64,000 nt of DNA, taken from Egibacteraceae bacterium (GTDB lineage Bacteria > Actinomycetota > Nitriliruptoria > Euzebyales > Egibacteraceae). Numbering within the stretch: position 1 is the stretch's first letter; each line of letters starts with the position of its first letter. The DNA lies in assembly GCA_030446775.1 (NCBI GenBank), contig JAUJMQ010000005.1, forward strand, positions 1 through 64,000, in the 5' to 3' direction. Of this stretch, positions 1 through 8,865 are shown one piece after another. Below the pieces are notes generated by a model. The model was not told the DNA's origin. It saw nothing but the letters and a program-made list of their open reading frames with translations, and did no database searches. The position numbers were made by a program, and so were the translations under genes.

Positions 1-1906
1 GCGCGTGCGACGGGTGGTTGGCCACGCCGATCGAGGCCGTGACCGTCAGCAGCTCGGCTCCGGCCTCGGCGCCGGCCCCCAGCGGCACCGGGCGCTCGGC
101 GATGGCCGCACGGATGCGCTCGGCGGTCGCCCGCGCCCCGTCGATATCGGTGCCGGGCAGGAGGACGACGAACTCCTCCCCGCCGTAGCGCGCGACGACG
201 TCGGGGACGCGCGTGGCGCCTTGGATGCGGCGCGCGACCTCGACGAGCACGGCGTCGCCCGCCTGGTGGCCGTAGCGGTCGTTGACCGCCTTGAAGTGGT
301 CGAGGTCGATGACCAGCAGTGACACGGTCCGGGCGAAGCGGGCGGCGCTTTGGAGCTCACGGTCGGCCTGCATCGGGAAGTAGCGGAAGTTCCACAGTCC
401 CGTCATGGGATCGGTGACCGACAGGCGCCGCGCCTCCTGGAGGAGCATGACGTACTCGATCGCGACCGACGCCTGCGCAGCGAAGCTGCGGACGGTGTCG
501 AGGTCGTCCTGCTCGAACGCCCGTGCCGGATCGACGCGCTGCAGCGTCAGGACCCCGAGCACCTGCCCACGCCCGACCATCGGCACCGCGAGCTGGTGGG
601 GGGCCGCCGGCTCACCTGCGACCGCCGGCGGCGCCTGGTCGGCGTCGGCCGGCAGCCGCAGCGCCGTCCCGCTCAGGGCGACCCAGCCGGTGACCCCCTC
701 GCCATGCCCCAGCCGCTCGACCTCCTCTCCCACGCCGCGGCCCACCTTGACGTAGAGCGCGTCGCGCTCGGGGGTGAACAGCCACAGCAAGCCGCGGTCG
801 GCATCCAACGCGGTCATCGCCGTCTCCACCACCACGGCGAGGGTCCGGTCCAGGTCCAGGCTGCTCGACAGTGTCTGCCCCAGCCGGGTGAGGGACTGGC
901 GCAGCTCGTCGCGGCTCTCCTGCAGCTCCGACAGGCGGGCGTCGAGGTCGGCGCTCATCGCGTTCAGTGCCACGGCGAGGTCGCGCATCTCGCGACCCCC
1001 GCGCGGCTCCAGCCGCCGCCCCAGGTCGCCGCCGGCGACGCCCCGCGCCACGTCGGCGGCCCGCCGCACGGGCGCGACCACCGCCCCCGCGAGTACCCAT
1101 CCGGCGATCGCGGCGACGAGCACCGCCGGCAGGAGCAGCCCCAGCAGCGTCCCCCCGGAGGGCTGTCCATCGGGCTCGCGCCACAGCAGCAAGGTCGTGG
1201 GGGCCGGGCCGCCGGCAAGGGGTACGACGGCGGCGGGCAGCTGGCGCCCACCGACCTGGAGCGTGTCCGCGCCCGCGCGCGGGTCGGTGGGCACGTCGGC
1301 GACAGCGGCACCCTCCACGGCGAGCACCCGGCGACCGGTCACCAGGGCCGCTCCGCCGCCGTCGCCGGTCAGCGGGAGCCTGGCGAGCAGGTCGGCGTCC
1401 GCCCACGTGCCCGCCGCGACCCAGCCCAGTCGCCGACCGCGCGGACCGCGCACTTCGCGGACCTCAAGCAGCAGCCCGGGCACCGGGGCGCCGCCGGTCA
1501 CGGCGGCGGCGAGCGCCGCGTCGTCGGGCACCGCGAGCCCGGCTCCGGGTGCCGGCTCGTCGATCCGCGAGGCCAGGACCCGGGCGTCGGCGTCGAGCAG
1601 CGCGACGGCGTCGGCCCGACCGGGGACACCTGGCCGGCGGTCCAGCAGACGGCGCGCCCGCGCGGCGCTGCCCTCGTCCAGGACCGGGCCGGCGGGACCC
1701 GCCCCGAGGTCGCTGGCGAGATCTCCGGCCCGTGCCCGCGCGGCGTCGACCGCAAGGAGCGCGGCGTCGCGCGCGGCGTCGAGCTCCGTGCGGTCCAGGC
1801 CGCGCAGCAGCGCGCCGAGTTGCAGCTGCAGGACGAAGATGGCCACCGTCAGCGGCACCACGGTGATCACGATGAACAGCAGCACCAGCCGGGCGCGCAG
1901 TCCCAT
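1..1906 (-). CDS. Membrane diguanylate cyclase with HAMP, GAF and GGDEF domains (C-terminus cut by window edge)
   Basis: Makes cyclic di-GMP from two GTP at the membrane. Read on the minus strand from the ATG at 1906: a transmembrane helix at residues 6-26, an extracytoplasmic sensor region, a second helix near 252-275, a HAMP segment, a GAF domain (about 345-490) and a GGDEF domain from about residue 497. The active-site motif is GGEEF near residue 575. An RVPD motif lies five residues before it, the usual spacing of the RxxD inhibitory site, so the enzyme should be active and feedback-inhibited. The reading frame is open to base 1; only the extreme C-terminus is missing. The neighbour on the plus strand is divergent. 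The sensed signal cannot be read from the sequence. Confidence 0.88.
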   Translation of the reverse strand, partial: MGLRARLVLLFIVITVVPLTVAIFVLQLQLGALLRGLDRTELDAARDAALLAVDAARARAGDLASDLGAGPAGPVLDEGSAARARRLLDRRPGVPGRADAVALLDADARVLASRIDEPAPGAGLAVPDDAALAAAVTGGAPVPGLLLEVREVRGPRGRRLGWVAAGTWADADLLARLPLTGDGGGAALVTGRRVLAVEGAAVADVPTDPRAGADTLQVGGRQLPAAVVPLAGGPAPTTLLLWREPDGQPSGGTLLGLLLPAVLVAAIAGWVLAGAVVAPVRRAADVARGVAGGDLGRRLEPRGGREMRDLAVALNAMSADLDARLSELQESRDELRQSLTRLGQTLSSSLDLDRTLAVVVETAMTALDADRGLLWLFTPERDALYVKVGRGVGEEVERLGHGEGVTGWVALSGTALRLPADADQAPPAVAGEPAAPHQLAVPMVGRGQVLGVLTLQRVDPARAFEQDDLDTVRSFAAQASVAIEYVMLLQEARRLSVTDPMTGLWNFRYFPMQADRELQSAARFARTVSLLVIDLDHFKAVNDRYGHQAGDAVLVEVARRIQGATRVPDVVARYGGEEFVVLLPGTDIDGARATAERIRAAIAERPVPLGAGAEAGAELLTVTASIGVANHPSHA

Positions 1907-1956
1907 GGTGTCATTGTGCCCGTCGCCGCTGCCCGGTCGGCGGTAGGAGGCACGCG

Positions 1957-2544
1957 GTGGACGAGGGCGAAGCGGCGGCCGGGGCCAAGGATGCGTTGCG
2001 CCACCGCATGCTCGCCGTCCGCGCGGCGCTGCCGCCGGCGCGACGGGCCGAGGCCTCGGCCGCCGTGCGCGCACGGCTGGCGGCACTGCCCGAGCTCGCC
2101 GGCGCCCGGGCCGTGCTGGGGTACGCGGCCCTGCCGGCCGAGGTCGACGTCGACGACCTGCTCCGCGACCTCGCCTCCGCCGGTGTCCGGGTGCACCTGC
2201 CGTGGGTCGACGGCGACCAGCTCGGCGTCGCCGCGGTCGTCGACCTCGTCGCCGACGTCGTCCCCGGCTGGCACGGGGTCCGTGAGCCCGCGCCCGCGCT
2301 GCGCCGCCCGGTCGCCGCCCGGTCGCTCGACGTGGTCGTGGCGCCCGGCGTGGCGTTCGACGCGGGCGGCGGGCGGCTGGGCTACGGCGGCGGGCACTTC
2401 GACCGGCTGCTCGCGCGCCTGGGGCCGGGCGCGACGGTCGTCGGCGCGGCCTTCGACGAGCAGATCGTCGACCTCGTGCCGGTCACCGCCACCGACCGCC
2501 GCGTCGACGTCGTCGTGACCCCCAGCCGGGTCCTGCGCCGCTGA
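1957..2544 (+). CDS. 5-formyltetrahydrofolate cyclo-ligase (MTHFS)
   Basis: ATP-dependent cytosolic enzyme converting 5-formyl-THF to 5,10-methenyl-THF, recycling a storage or inhibitory folate. The 195-residue length is normal for the family. The N-terminal Lys-rich ATP site is represented by K11 and the arginines after it, and the family signature GYGGGHFDR is at residues 142-150. The GTG start at 1957 is preceded by a clear TAGGAGG ribosome binding site at good spacing. It stands between the divergent cyclase gene and the zinc ribbon gene; a cyclo-ligase next to a FmdB-type small protein is a common arrangement in actinobacteria (family knowledge). Confidence 0.92.
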   Translation: MDEGEAAAGAKDALRHRMLAVRAALPPARRAEASAAVRARLAALPELAGARAVLGYAALPAEVDVDDLLRDLASAGVRVHLPWVDGDQLGVAAVVDLVADVVPGWHGVREPAPALRRPVAARSLDVVVAPGVAFDAGGGRLGYGGGHFDRLLARLGPGATVVGAAFDEQIVDLVPVTATDRRVDVVVTPSRVLRR

Positions 2545-2612
2545 CATGGAGTCAGCCGGAGCGCGGGCGGTCATACTTGGAGGCGGACCGCGTCCCGCTC
2601 GCTGGAGGAACG

Positions 2613-2978
2613 ATGCCCACCTATGAGTACGCCTGCCGCGACTGCGGCGAGCACGTCGAGGTCGTCCAGAGCTTCCGTGACGACCCGCTGACGACCTGCG
2701 GCCTTTGCGGCGGACGCCTGCGCAAGGTTTTCTCCGCAGCGGGCATCGTGTTCAAGGGCTCGGGCTACTACGTCACCGACTCACGGGCCAAGCCCGCGAC
2801 GGCGGACTCGGGCTCCGCTGGCGACAAGGCCGGCAGCTCCGACGGGGAGGCCGCGAAGCCCGACACGGCGGCCAAGACGGGCGACAAGCCGGCCAAGGCG
2901 ACCGACAAGGCGCAAGACAAGGCGCCCGCCAAGAAGCCCGCCAAGTCCACCGGGAACGGCGAGGCCAGGTCCGCCTGA
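2613..2978 (+). CDS. FmdB-family zinc ribbon protein with Lys/Ala-rich tail
   Basis: Small regulatory-type protein of the FmdB/putative zinc ribbon family. It begins with the typical MPTYEYAC motif and has two knuckles, C8-x2-C11 and C29-x2-C32, which should bind one zinc. After residue 60 the sequence becomes a low-complexity tail rich in Lys, Ala, Asp and Pro, probably disordered and able to bind nucleic acid (inference). The ATG at 2613 was chosen because GGAGG lies just upstream and the family conserved start follows directly; an upstream in-frame start would add an unrelated 12-residue extension. The exact function of the family is not established. Confidence 0.88.
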   Translation: MPTYEYACRDCGEHVEVVQSFRDDPLTTCGLCGGRLRKVFSAAGIVFKGSGYYVTDSRAKPATADSGSAGDKAGSSDGEAAKPDTAAKTGDKPAKATDKAQDKAPAKKPAKSTGNGEARSA

Positions 2979-3007
2979 CGAGCCGGATCCGCGCGGCGCG
3001 CTCGCTC

Positions 3008-3045
3008 CGCCGGGCCCGCTGCGCCGGGCCCCGCGCCGGGCCCCG
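3008..3045 (+). repeat. Short GC-only tandem repeat between two genes
   Basis: Three adjacent copies of the unit CGCCGGGCCCCG, the first with a two-base insertion, fill most of the gap between the zinc ribbon gene and the MTA phosphorylase gene. The units are self-complementary in part, so the transcript could form a strong GC hairpin and act as a terminator without a U tract (inference). Confidence 0.6.
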
Positions 3046-3122
3046 CGCACACTCGGACCGGCCGCCCCCCGCTCCTGCCCAGCCCCGCCCCCGACGCCCA
3101 CTGGGCGAGCAAAGGACCCGCA

Positions 3123-3932
3123 GTGGCCAGCGACCGCATCGACGTCGGCATCTTCGGCGGCTCGGGGTTCTACTCGCTGCTGTCCGACGCCCGTGAAGTC
3201 GACGTCGACACACCCTTCGGCGCGCCCTCGGCGCCGGTCGTCGTCGGCGACATCGGCGGCCGTCCGGTCGGCTTCCTGCCGCGGCACGGGCGCAAGCACG
3301 AGCTGCCGCCGCACCGGATCAACTACCGCGCGAACGTGTGGGCGATGAAGTCGCTCGGTGCCACCGATGTGATCCTGCCGTGCGCCGCGGGCAGCCTGCA
3401 GCCCGACGTGGCGCCCGGCCACTTCGTCCTGTGCGACCAGGTGGTCGACCGCACCAGCGGGCGCAGCGACACGTTCTACGACGGCCCCGAGACCACCCAT
3501 GTCACGTTCGCCGAGCCCTACGACGCCGAGATGCGCTCCGTCGCGACCGACGCCGCCCGTCGCCTGGGCATCACCGTCCACCAGCGCGGGACCGTCGTGG
3601 TCATCCAGGGCCCACGCTTCTCGACCAAGGCGGAGTCGAAGTGGTTCTCGGCGATGGGGTGGGAGGTCATCAACATGACCCAGTACCCGGAGGTCGTCCT
3701 GGCGCGCGAGCTCGAGATGGCGGCGCTGAACATCTCGCTGATCACCGACTACGACGCCGGGCTCGAGGACGACCCCGACATCGAGCCCGTGTCGCATGCG
3801 GCCGTGATCGAGGTCTTCCAGGCCAACAACGCCAAGCTGCGCGACCTGCTTTTCGAGATCGTCCCGAACCTGCCGCTGTCACCCGACCGCCCGGCGCTGT
3901 CGGCCCTGGCCGGCGCCCGCTTCGAGGCCTGA
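3123..3932 (+). CDS. mtnP: S-methyl-5'-thioadenosine phosphorylase
   Basis: Cleaves methylthioadenosine with phosphate to adenine and methylthioribose-1-phosphate, the entry to methionine salvage. At 269 residues it matches the trimeric PNP/MTAP family. Visible motifs: the phosphate loop GGSGFY at residues 12-17, RHG at 54-56, GPRFSTKAES in the middle, NMTQYPE in the nucleoside pocket and a TDYD motif near residue 207, which in MTAPs binds the 6-amino group and argues against a 6-oxopurine phosphorylase. GTG start at 3123 with AAAGGA upstream. The next gene begins 5 bases after its stop and may be co-transcribed. Confidence 0.9.
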   Translation: MASDRIDVGIFGGSGFYSLLSDAREVDVDTPFGAPSAPVVVGDIGGRPVGFLPRHGRKHELPPHRINYRANVWAMKSLGATDVILPCAAGSLQPDVAPGHFVLCDQVVDRTSGRSDTFYDGPETTHVTFAEPYDAEMRSVATDAARRLGITVHQRGTVVVIQGPRFSTKAESKWFSAMGWEVINMTQYPEVVLARELEMAALNISLITDYDAGLEDDPDIEPVSHAAVIEVFQANNAKLRDLLFEIVPNLPLSPDRPALSALAGARFEA

Positions 3933-3937
3933 ACCCC

Positions 3938-5047
3938 ATGGCGGAAAGGGAGAACGTCGAGGTCGTCCGCCTGCCCGACATCGACCTGCGCCCGAACGAG
4001 GCCTCCGGGTTGCAACGCATCGAGGCCGAAGCGCTGCTGGACGCCAAGGGCTGGGACCGCGGCTTCTGGGTCGTGCTCGACGAGGTGCCGGCCGAGGAGT
4101 GCGTCGCGGCGATCGGCCACCGCCGGTCCGCCGACCTGACCGAGGGCTGGGAGACGCTGCGCCTCGTGGCCGAGCCCAGCGGCGACGAGGGCCGCACGGG
4201 AGACGCCGAGGCGGTCGCGACGCGCGACGGCTGGGTGTACGTCTTCGGCTCCCAGCACGGCGGCAAGTCGGGACCGATCCGGACCTGGGAGTCGTGGATC
4301 GCCCGCTTCCGCGAGTCCGAGGTCCGCGTGGACGCCGACCAGGCTCGGGTGACGATGGACATCCGCCGGCTCGACCTGGGCCTGCACCGGCTCGTCAACG
4401 ACGCCCTGCGCGAGCACGGTGTCGACGTCGTGGCGCTCGGGGCCGACAGCCGTGCGGCGTTCATCGACGCGACGATCGCCGGTGACGCCGATGACGCTCC
4501 CGACGAAGAGCCGGCGTCGGGTCGCGTCCGCCCCGATGACACGACCATCAACGTGGAGGGTGCCGACTTCCGACCCGACGGCTCGGTGCTGCTGGGGCTG
4601 CGCTTCCCCACCGCGAGCGACGGGCGGCCGATCCTCGTGCAGCTCGGCGACCTGGAGCCGCTGTTCGCCCCCGAGCGCCGGCTGCCACCCGTCGAGGGCT
4701 TCTGGCTCGTCGACGCGATCGGTCGCGACGGGGACATGGCCGGTGTCCGCGACCTCACCACCGCCGGTGACGACGTCCACCTGGTCACCGGCAACATCGA
4801 CAGCAAGGCGCAGTTCAGCGTCCTGCTCGGCGACCACCCTGGCGGGCAGCACACCGTCGCGACCCACTTCGTGTGCACGCTGCCCGCCGGCGCGACCGGC
4901 GGCGAGGTCGCGGCCCGGGCGGTGCGGGAGTTCCCCGCCCTGCCGCGGGTGGAGGGCATCGAGCTCGACGCCGACGGCGAGTTCTTCTACGTCACCGACG
5001 AGGACGAGGGCGTCAAGGTCCGCTGCACCACGCTGCTGAGCGGCTAG
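3938..5047 (+). CDS. DUF3616-like protein of unknown function
   Basis: A 369-residue cytoplasmic protein without signal peptide or membrane helix. The central part (about residues 190-230), with a motif INVEGADFRPDGSVLLGLR, resembles the repeat blades of DUF3616 proteins, which look like beta-propellers; the assignment rests on this motif alone. An earlier segment around VYVFGSQHGGKSGP may be another blade. The ATG at 3938 follows the MTA phosphorylase stop by 5 bases, so translational coupling is likely, but the shared context does not reveal a function. Confidence 0.6.
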   Translation: MAERENVEVVRLPDIDLRPNEASGLQRIEAEALLDAKGWDRGFWVVLDEVPAEECVAAIGHRRSADLTEGWETLRLVAEPSGDEGRTGDAEAVATRDGWVYVFGSQHGGKSGPIRTWESWIARFRESEVRVDADQARVTMDIRRLDLGLHRLVNDALREHGVDVVALGADSRAAFIDATIAGDADDAPDEEPASGRVRPDDTTINVEGADFRPDGSVLLGLRFPTASDGRPILVQLGDLEPLFAPERRLPPVEGFWLVDAIGRDGDMAGVRDLTTAGDDVHLVTGNIDSKAQFSVLLGDHPGGQHTVATHFVCTLPAGATGGEVAARAVREFPALPRVEGIELDADGEFFYVTDEDEGVKVRCTTLLSG

Positions 5048-5132
5048 CGGCCGCCGCCGACCTGCCTGCCACGTCCACAGGCGGGACCGGCACGCGCGAC
5101 CCGACCGGCCGCCGGTGAGGCACGGTGGGACC

Positions 5133-5786
5133 ATGCGAGATCGGCTCGACGCCCTACTCCGCGGCTCCTACCCGCGCCTGCCGCGACTGCTGGACGCGTG
5201 CAGCGATCGCTGGGCCGGGCTGCGGCCCCGTGCGCGGGCCGTGGCCGTGGCGTTGTGTGTCGTCGCGCTGCTGCTCGCGGTCGACGCCCGGGTGCGCGCC
5301 GCCGAGTCGCGCTGGGGTGGGCCGCCCCGCCTCGCGCTCGTCGCCCAGCGCGACCTCGGTGTCGGCGACGTGCCCGCCCCGCTGCGCGCGACGACCCTGC
5401 CACCGGGGGCGGTGCCCGACAGCGCCGTCACCGCGGTCCCCGACCGGGCCGTGCTCGCGCTCGCGTTGCCGCGGGGTGCCGTCCTGACCGCCGCCCATCT
5501 GGACCCGCGCGGCCCGGCGGCGGGCCTGGACGCGACAGGCCGCGTCGTCCCCGTGCCGGCCGAGCCGGGCTGGGCGGTCACGGCGGGCGGCTGGGTCGAC
5601 GTGTGGGTGCTCGGTGCGGGAGACGCCCCCGCCGAGCTCGTCGCACGCAGGCGCCCGGTGCTGGCGGTCCGCCGGGACGCCGACGGGTTGACCGCGCTCG
5701 TGGGGCTCGCGGCCGACGAGGTCGGCCCGACCACCACCGGCCTGGCCCTCGGGCGCGTCCTGCTGGCCCATGCTCCGCCACCATGA
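5133..5786 (+). CDS. SAF-domain membrane protein, CpaB/RcpC-like
   Basis: A 217-residue protein with one N-terminal membrane helix (about residues 35-50, AVAVALCVVALLLAV) followed by a periplasmic-side SAF-type domain: residues around VAQRDLGVGDVPAPLRATTLPPGAVPD match the opening of CpaB/FlgA-like SAF domains. In pilus systems such proteins occupy the outer part of the secretion machine. Here it stands alone, more than 40 kb from the Tad cluster that carries its own CpaB, so its partner is unknown. I chose the ATG at 5133; an in-frame GTG at 5115 is also possible. Confidence 0.65.
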   Translation: MRDRLDALLRGSYPRLPRLLDACSDRWAGLRPRARAVAVALCVVALLLAVDARVRAAESRWGGPPRLALVAQRDLGVGDVPAPLRATTLPPGAVPDSAVTAVPDRAVLALALPRGAVLTAAHLDPRGPAAGLDATGRVVPVPAEPGWAVTAGGWVDVWVLGAGDAPAELVARRRPVLAVRRDADGLTALVGLAADEVGPTTTGLALGRVLLAHAPPP

Positions 5787-5863
5787 CGACGGCCGGTTCG
5801 CATGCCGCGCCGCCGTGACGCTGCCCGCAGGCGCCGCCCCGGCGGGCAGTCGCCAGGGGCTGT

Positions 5864-7228
5864 TCAGGCGCCGCCGAGCGTCATTCCCTCCAGCAGCAGC
5901 GTCAGCCCACCCATCCCGCCGCCGAAGGGCAGGAAGCGCAGGTCAGAACCGAGCGCGGCGATGCCGGCGAGCATGTCCGGCAGCGTCCCCGCGATCGTCG
6001 CCTCACGGACGGGCTCGGCGAAGGCGCCGTCGCGGACCATGAGCCCGGCCGCACCGACGCTGAAGTCGCCGGTGACCGGGTTGGCTCCCGAGTGCACGCC
6101 GAGCACCTGCTGGCAGTAGAACCCCGTGCCGGCGCGGCGCAGCAGCGCCTCCGGGGGTTCGTCGCCCGGGACGAAGAACAGGTTCGTGGGGCTCACCCCG
6201 GGCGGCGACTTGAAGCCGGCGCGGCTCGCGTTGCCGGTGCTGCGGGTGCCGTCCCTGGTGGCCGAGTAGGTGTTGTGCAGCCAGCCGGTGAGCACCCCGG
6301 CCTCGACGAGCGCGGTCCGGCCCGACGGCACGCCCTCGCCGTCCCACGGAGCGCTCGCCGGCCCGTGCTCCAGGCGACCGTCGTCCACGAGCGTCAGCCA
6401 GTCGGGTCCCACACGCTCGCCGAGCCGGCCGGTGAACAGGCTCCGCCCCTTCTGCACCGCCTCGGCGTTCAGGGCCGCGGCCAGCACCCCGAGCAGGGAC
6501 GCGGTCGCGAACGGGTCGAGGACGATCGGCAGCTTCGCGCTCGCCGGCTTGCGGCCGCCGAGCAGCCGGGTCGCCCGGGTGCGCGCCTCTTCGGCGGCGG
6601 CCTCGACGTCCAGACCCCCGGGCAGGCGCGCGAAGTCCAGACCGTACGCCGAGGTCGTCTGCCCGTCATGCTCGGCGAGCACCTCGACGAGCACGAAGGC
6701 GTCACAGCGGCGGTAGCCACCCCGCAGCCCGGTCGTCGAGGACACGGCGACCGTCGCGACGCTGTCGGCGTACTGGGCGCTGTCGACCCCCTTGACCCGC
6801 TTCCCCTGCCGGGCGGCCGCCTCCAGCGCGAGCGCCAGGTCGACCTTGTCCTGCGGCGCGGCAGCGGCGAAGTCGTCGTCGTACAGCCCCGGCAGGCCCT
6901 CGACGGGCTCGGGGGCCGGCAGGACGTTGGCCTCGTCGGGCGTGGCGACCGACGCGTTGGCCCGGGCGTCGTCGAGGGCCTCGGCCAGCGCCTCGTCGCC
7001 GAGGTCGGCGGTGTAGGCGTACCCGACCCGGCTGCCGTCGAGCACTCGGACCCCGGCGCCGCGGGTCCGCGCCGACGACAGCGACTCGACCTCGCCGCCG
7101 TAGGCCTTGACGGTTGTCTCGGTCTCGTCCACGCCGTACGCCTCGACGGCCTCACCGCCGCGTGCGCGCTCGACGACGCGGTCGAGCACGGCGAGCAGCT
7201 CGGCCTCGGGCCCTTCGCAGGCGCTCAC
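5864..7228 (-). CDS. tldE: TldE/PmbA, inactive partner subunit of the TldD/TldE protease
   Basis: A 454-residue member of the TldD/PmbA family (U62 peptidases). With TldD it forms a heterodimeric metalloprotease that trims unfolded peptides, and in other bacteria it processes microcin B17 and degrades CcdA. This subunit lacks the HExxxH metal motif seen in its neighbour, as expected for TldE. The GTG start at 7228 overlaps the tldD stop codon as GTGA, so the pair is translationally coupled. Family-typical segments include an N-terminal DETETTVKAYGG stretch and a C-terminal GANPVTGDFSVGAAG motif. Confidence 0.92.
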   Translation of the reverse strand: MSACEGPEAELLAVLDRVVERARGGEAVEAYGVDETETTVKAYGGEVESLSSARTRGAGVRVLDGSRVGYAYTADLGDEALAEALDDARANASVATPDEANVLPAPEPVEGLPGLYDDDFAAAAPQDKVDLALALEAAARQGKRVKGVDSAQYADSVATVAVSSTTGLRGGYRRCDAFVLVEVLAEHDGQTTSAYGLDFARLPGGLDVEAAAEEARTRATRLLGGRKPASAKLPIVLDPFATASLLGVLAAALNAEAVQKGRSLFTGRLGERVGPDWLTLVDDGRLEHGPASAPWDGEGVPSGRTALVEAGVLTGWLHNTYSATRDGTRSTGNASRAGFKSPPGVSPTNLFFVPGDEPPEALLRRAGTGFYCQQVLGVHSGANPVTGDFSVGAAGLMVRDGAFAEPVREATIAGTLPDMLAGIAALGSDLRFLPFGGGMGGLTLLLEGMTLGGA

Positions 7229-8655
7229 GACGCGGTCCCGCCGACGGTGATGCGGCTGATCAGCAGCGTCGGGTTGCCCAGTCCCGCCGGGACGGCCTGG
7301 CCGTCCTTGCCGCAGATGCCCTGACGGACGTCGAAGTCCGCCCCCACCGCGGTGATCCGCCCGATCACCGTCGGGCCGTCGCCGACCAGGTTCGCCCCCC
7401 GCACCGGCCGGGTGATCTCCCCGTCGGCGATGAGGTGGGCCTGGTCGACGCCGAACACGAAGTCGCCCGACGCCGGGTCGACCTGGCCGCCGCCGAGGGC
7501 GTCGCAGTACAGCCCGCGCTTGATTCCGCGCACGATCTCGGCGGGGTCGTCGGCGCCCGCCAGGATGTAGGAGTTCGTCATCCGCGGGATCGGCAGGTGG
7601 GCGTAGGACTGCCGCCGGCCGTTGCCCGAGCGCGGCACACCCAGCTCCGCCGCCCGCAGCCGGTCCGACAGGTAGTCGGTGCACACGCCGCGGTCGAACA
7701 GGACGGTGCGCTGGGCGGGCGTCCCCTCGTCGTCGAACCCGAAGCTGCCCCAGGCGCCGGGGTCGGTCGCGTCGTCGACGCCTGTCAACAGCTGCGTGCC
7801 GATGCGCTCGCCGCGCCGGCCGGCGTACACGCTGGCGCCCTTGGCGACGATGTCGGCCTCCATCCCGTGTCCGCAGGCCTCGTGGAACAGCACGCCACCG
7901 CTGCCGGGGGCGAGCACGACCGCCATCTCTCCCGCGGGCGCCGGTTCCGCGTCGAGCATGAGCACGGCGCGCTCAGCCGCCACGCGCCCCACCGCGCCGG
8001 GGGGATGCCGGTCGAGCAGCTCCATGCCGACGGCCGCGCCGGGTCCCTCGAAGCCCGTCTGGATCACCCCGTCGCGGGCGGCGACGACCTGGGCGACGAG
8101 CCGTGTGCGCACCCGCTCCTCGACCGAGCGGTGGCCCTCGGAGTTGACCAGGTACACCTGCTGACGGGAGTCGGCCCACGACACCGTGACCTGTCGCACG
8201 TCACCGGACACCGAGCGGGCCGCGTCGTCGGCCTCCTTCACGATCGCGACGAGGCTTGCCCGGTCCGCGCCCAGCGGATCCTTGGCGGCGGGATGGGTCA
8301 GGGGAGGCCGGCGCTCGACGAGGTCTGCCACCTGCGTGCGCGCGCCACCCGCGACACCCGCGGCGGCGACCCTGGCCGCCTCCAGCAGCCCGTCGCGGGT
8401 CAGGACGTTGGTGAACGCGTAGGCGGTCTGCCGCCCGCGCAGCACCCGGACCCCGGCGCCGCGGTCTCGCCCGGAGGTCAGGTCCTCGCCCTTGCCGTCG
8501 TCCAGGCGCAGCGACCGCCCCCGCCGCTGCTCGGCGTAGACCTCGGCGAAGTCCCCGCCGGTGCGCAGCGCCTCGGCGAGGACGTCGCGCGCAACCCCGT
8601 CGTCCAGCGCGAAGGTCTCGCTGCCGTCCTCGGCGGCGGAAGCGTCCGCGGTCAC
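7225..8655 (-). CDS. tldD: TldD metalloprotease catalytic subunit
   Basis: Catalytic subunit of the TldD/TldE protease, 476 residues, cytosolic. The metal-binding motif HEACGH (HExxxH) lies near residue 256 within LFHEACGHGMEAD, and the conserved C-terminal DPASGDFVFGVDQA segment is present. The GTG start at 8655 has an AAAGGA ribosome binding site upstream. It forms a two-gene operon with tldE downstream through a GTGA overlap, and it is divergent from the M23 peptidase gene across about 210 bases. Confidence 0.94.
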   Translation of the reverse strand: MTADASAAEDGSETFALDDGVARDVLAEALRTGGDFAEVYAEQRRGRSLRLDDGKGEDLTSGRDRGAGVRVLRGRQTAYAFTNVLTRDGLLEAARVAAAGVAGGARTQVADLVERRPPLTHPAAKDPLGADRASLVAIVKEADDAARSVSGDVRQVTVSWADSRQQVYLVNSEGHRSVEERVRTRLVAQVVAARDGVIQTGFEGPGAAVGMELLDRHPPGAVGRVAAERAVLMLDAEPAPAGEMAVVLAPGSGGVLFHEACGHGMEADIVAKGASVYAGRRGERIGTQLLTGVDDATDPGAWGSFGFDDEGTPAQRTVLFDRGVCTDYLSDRLRAAELGVPRSGNGRRQSYAHLPIPRMTNSYILAGADDPAEIVRGIKRGLYCDALGGGQVDPASGDFVFGVDQAHLIADGEITRPVRGANLVGDGPTVIGRITAVGADFDVRQGICGKDGQAVPAGLGNPTLLISRITVGGTAS

Positions 8656-8865
8656 CGGCGTCCTTTGTCTCGGCTGGTTCGGCCGTCTCGGGGGCCGTCT
8701 TGGCGGCCCGCCCGGCGGACCGGCGGTCTCGGTGTTTCACCGGGCGGCCAGCCTAGAGGCCGCCGTGCGCCGAACCCCAACGCACGCCGGCGCCGCCACG
8801 GCGTCCGGCGGGGCGCCCCGCGGCTGCGGCTCGGCGTCGCGCCGTCCACGGAGGTCGCGGGAGAG

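Noticed and set aside
3008..3045. CRISPR-like array or other spaced repeat arrays
   Set aside because: All repeats in the window are direct tandem copies without spacers; no cas genes are present.
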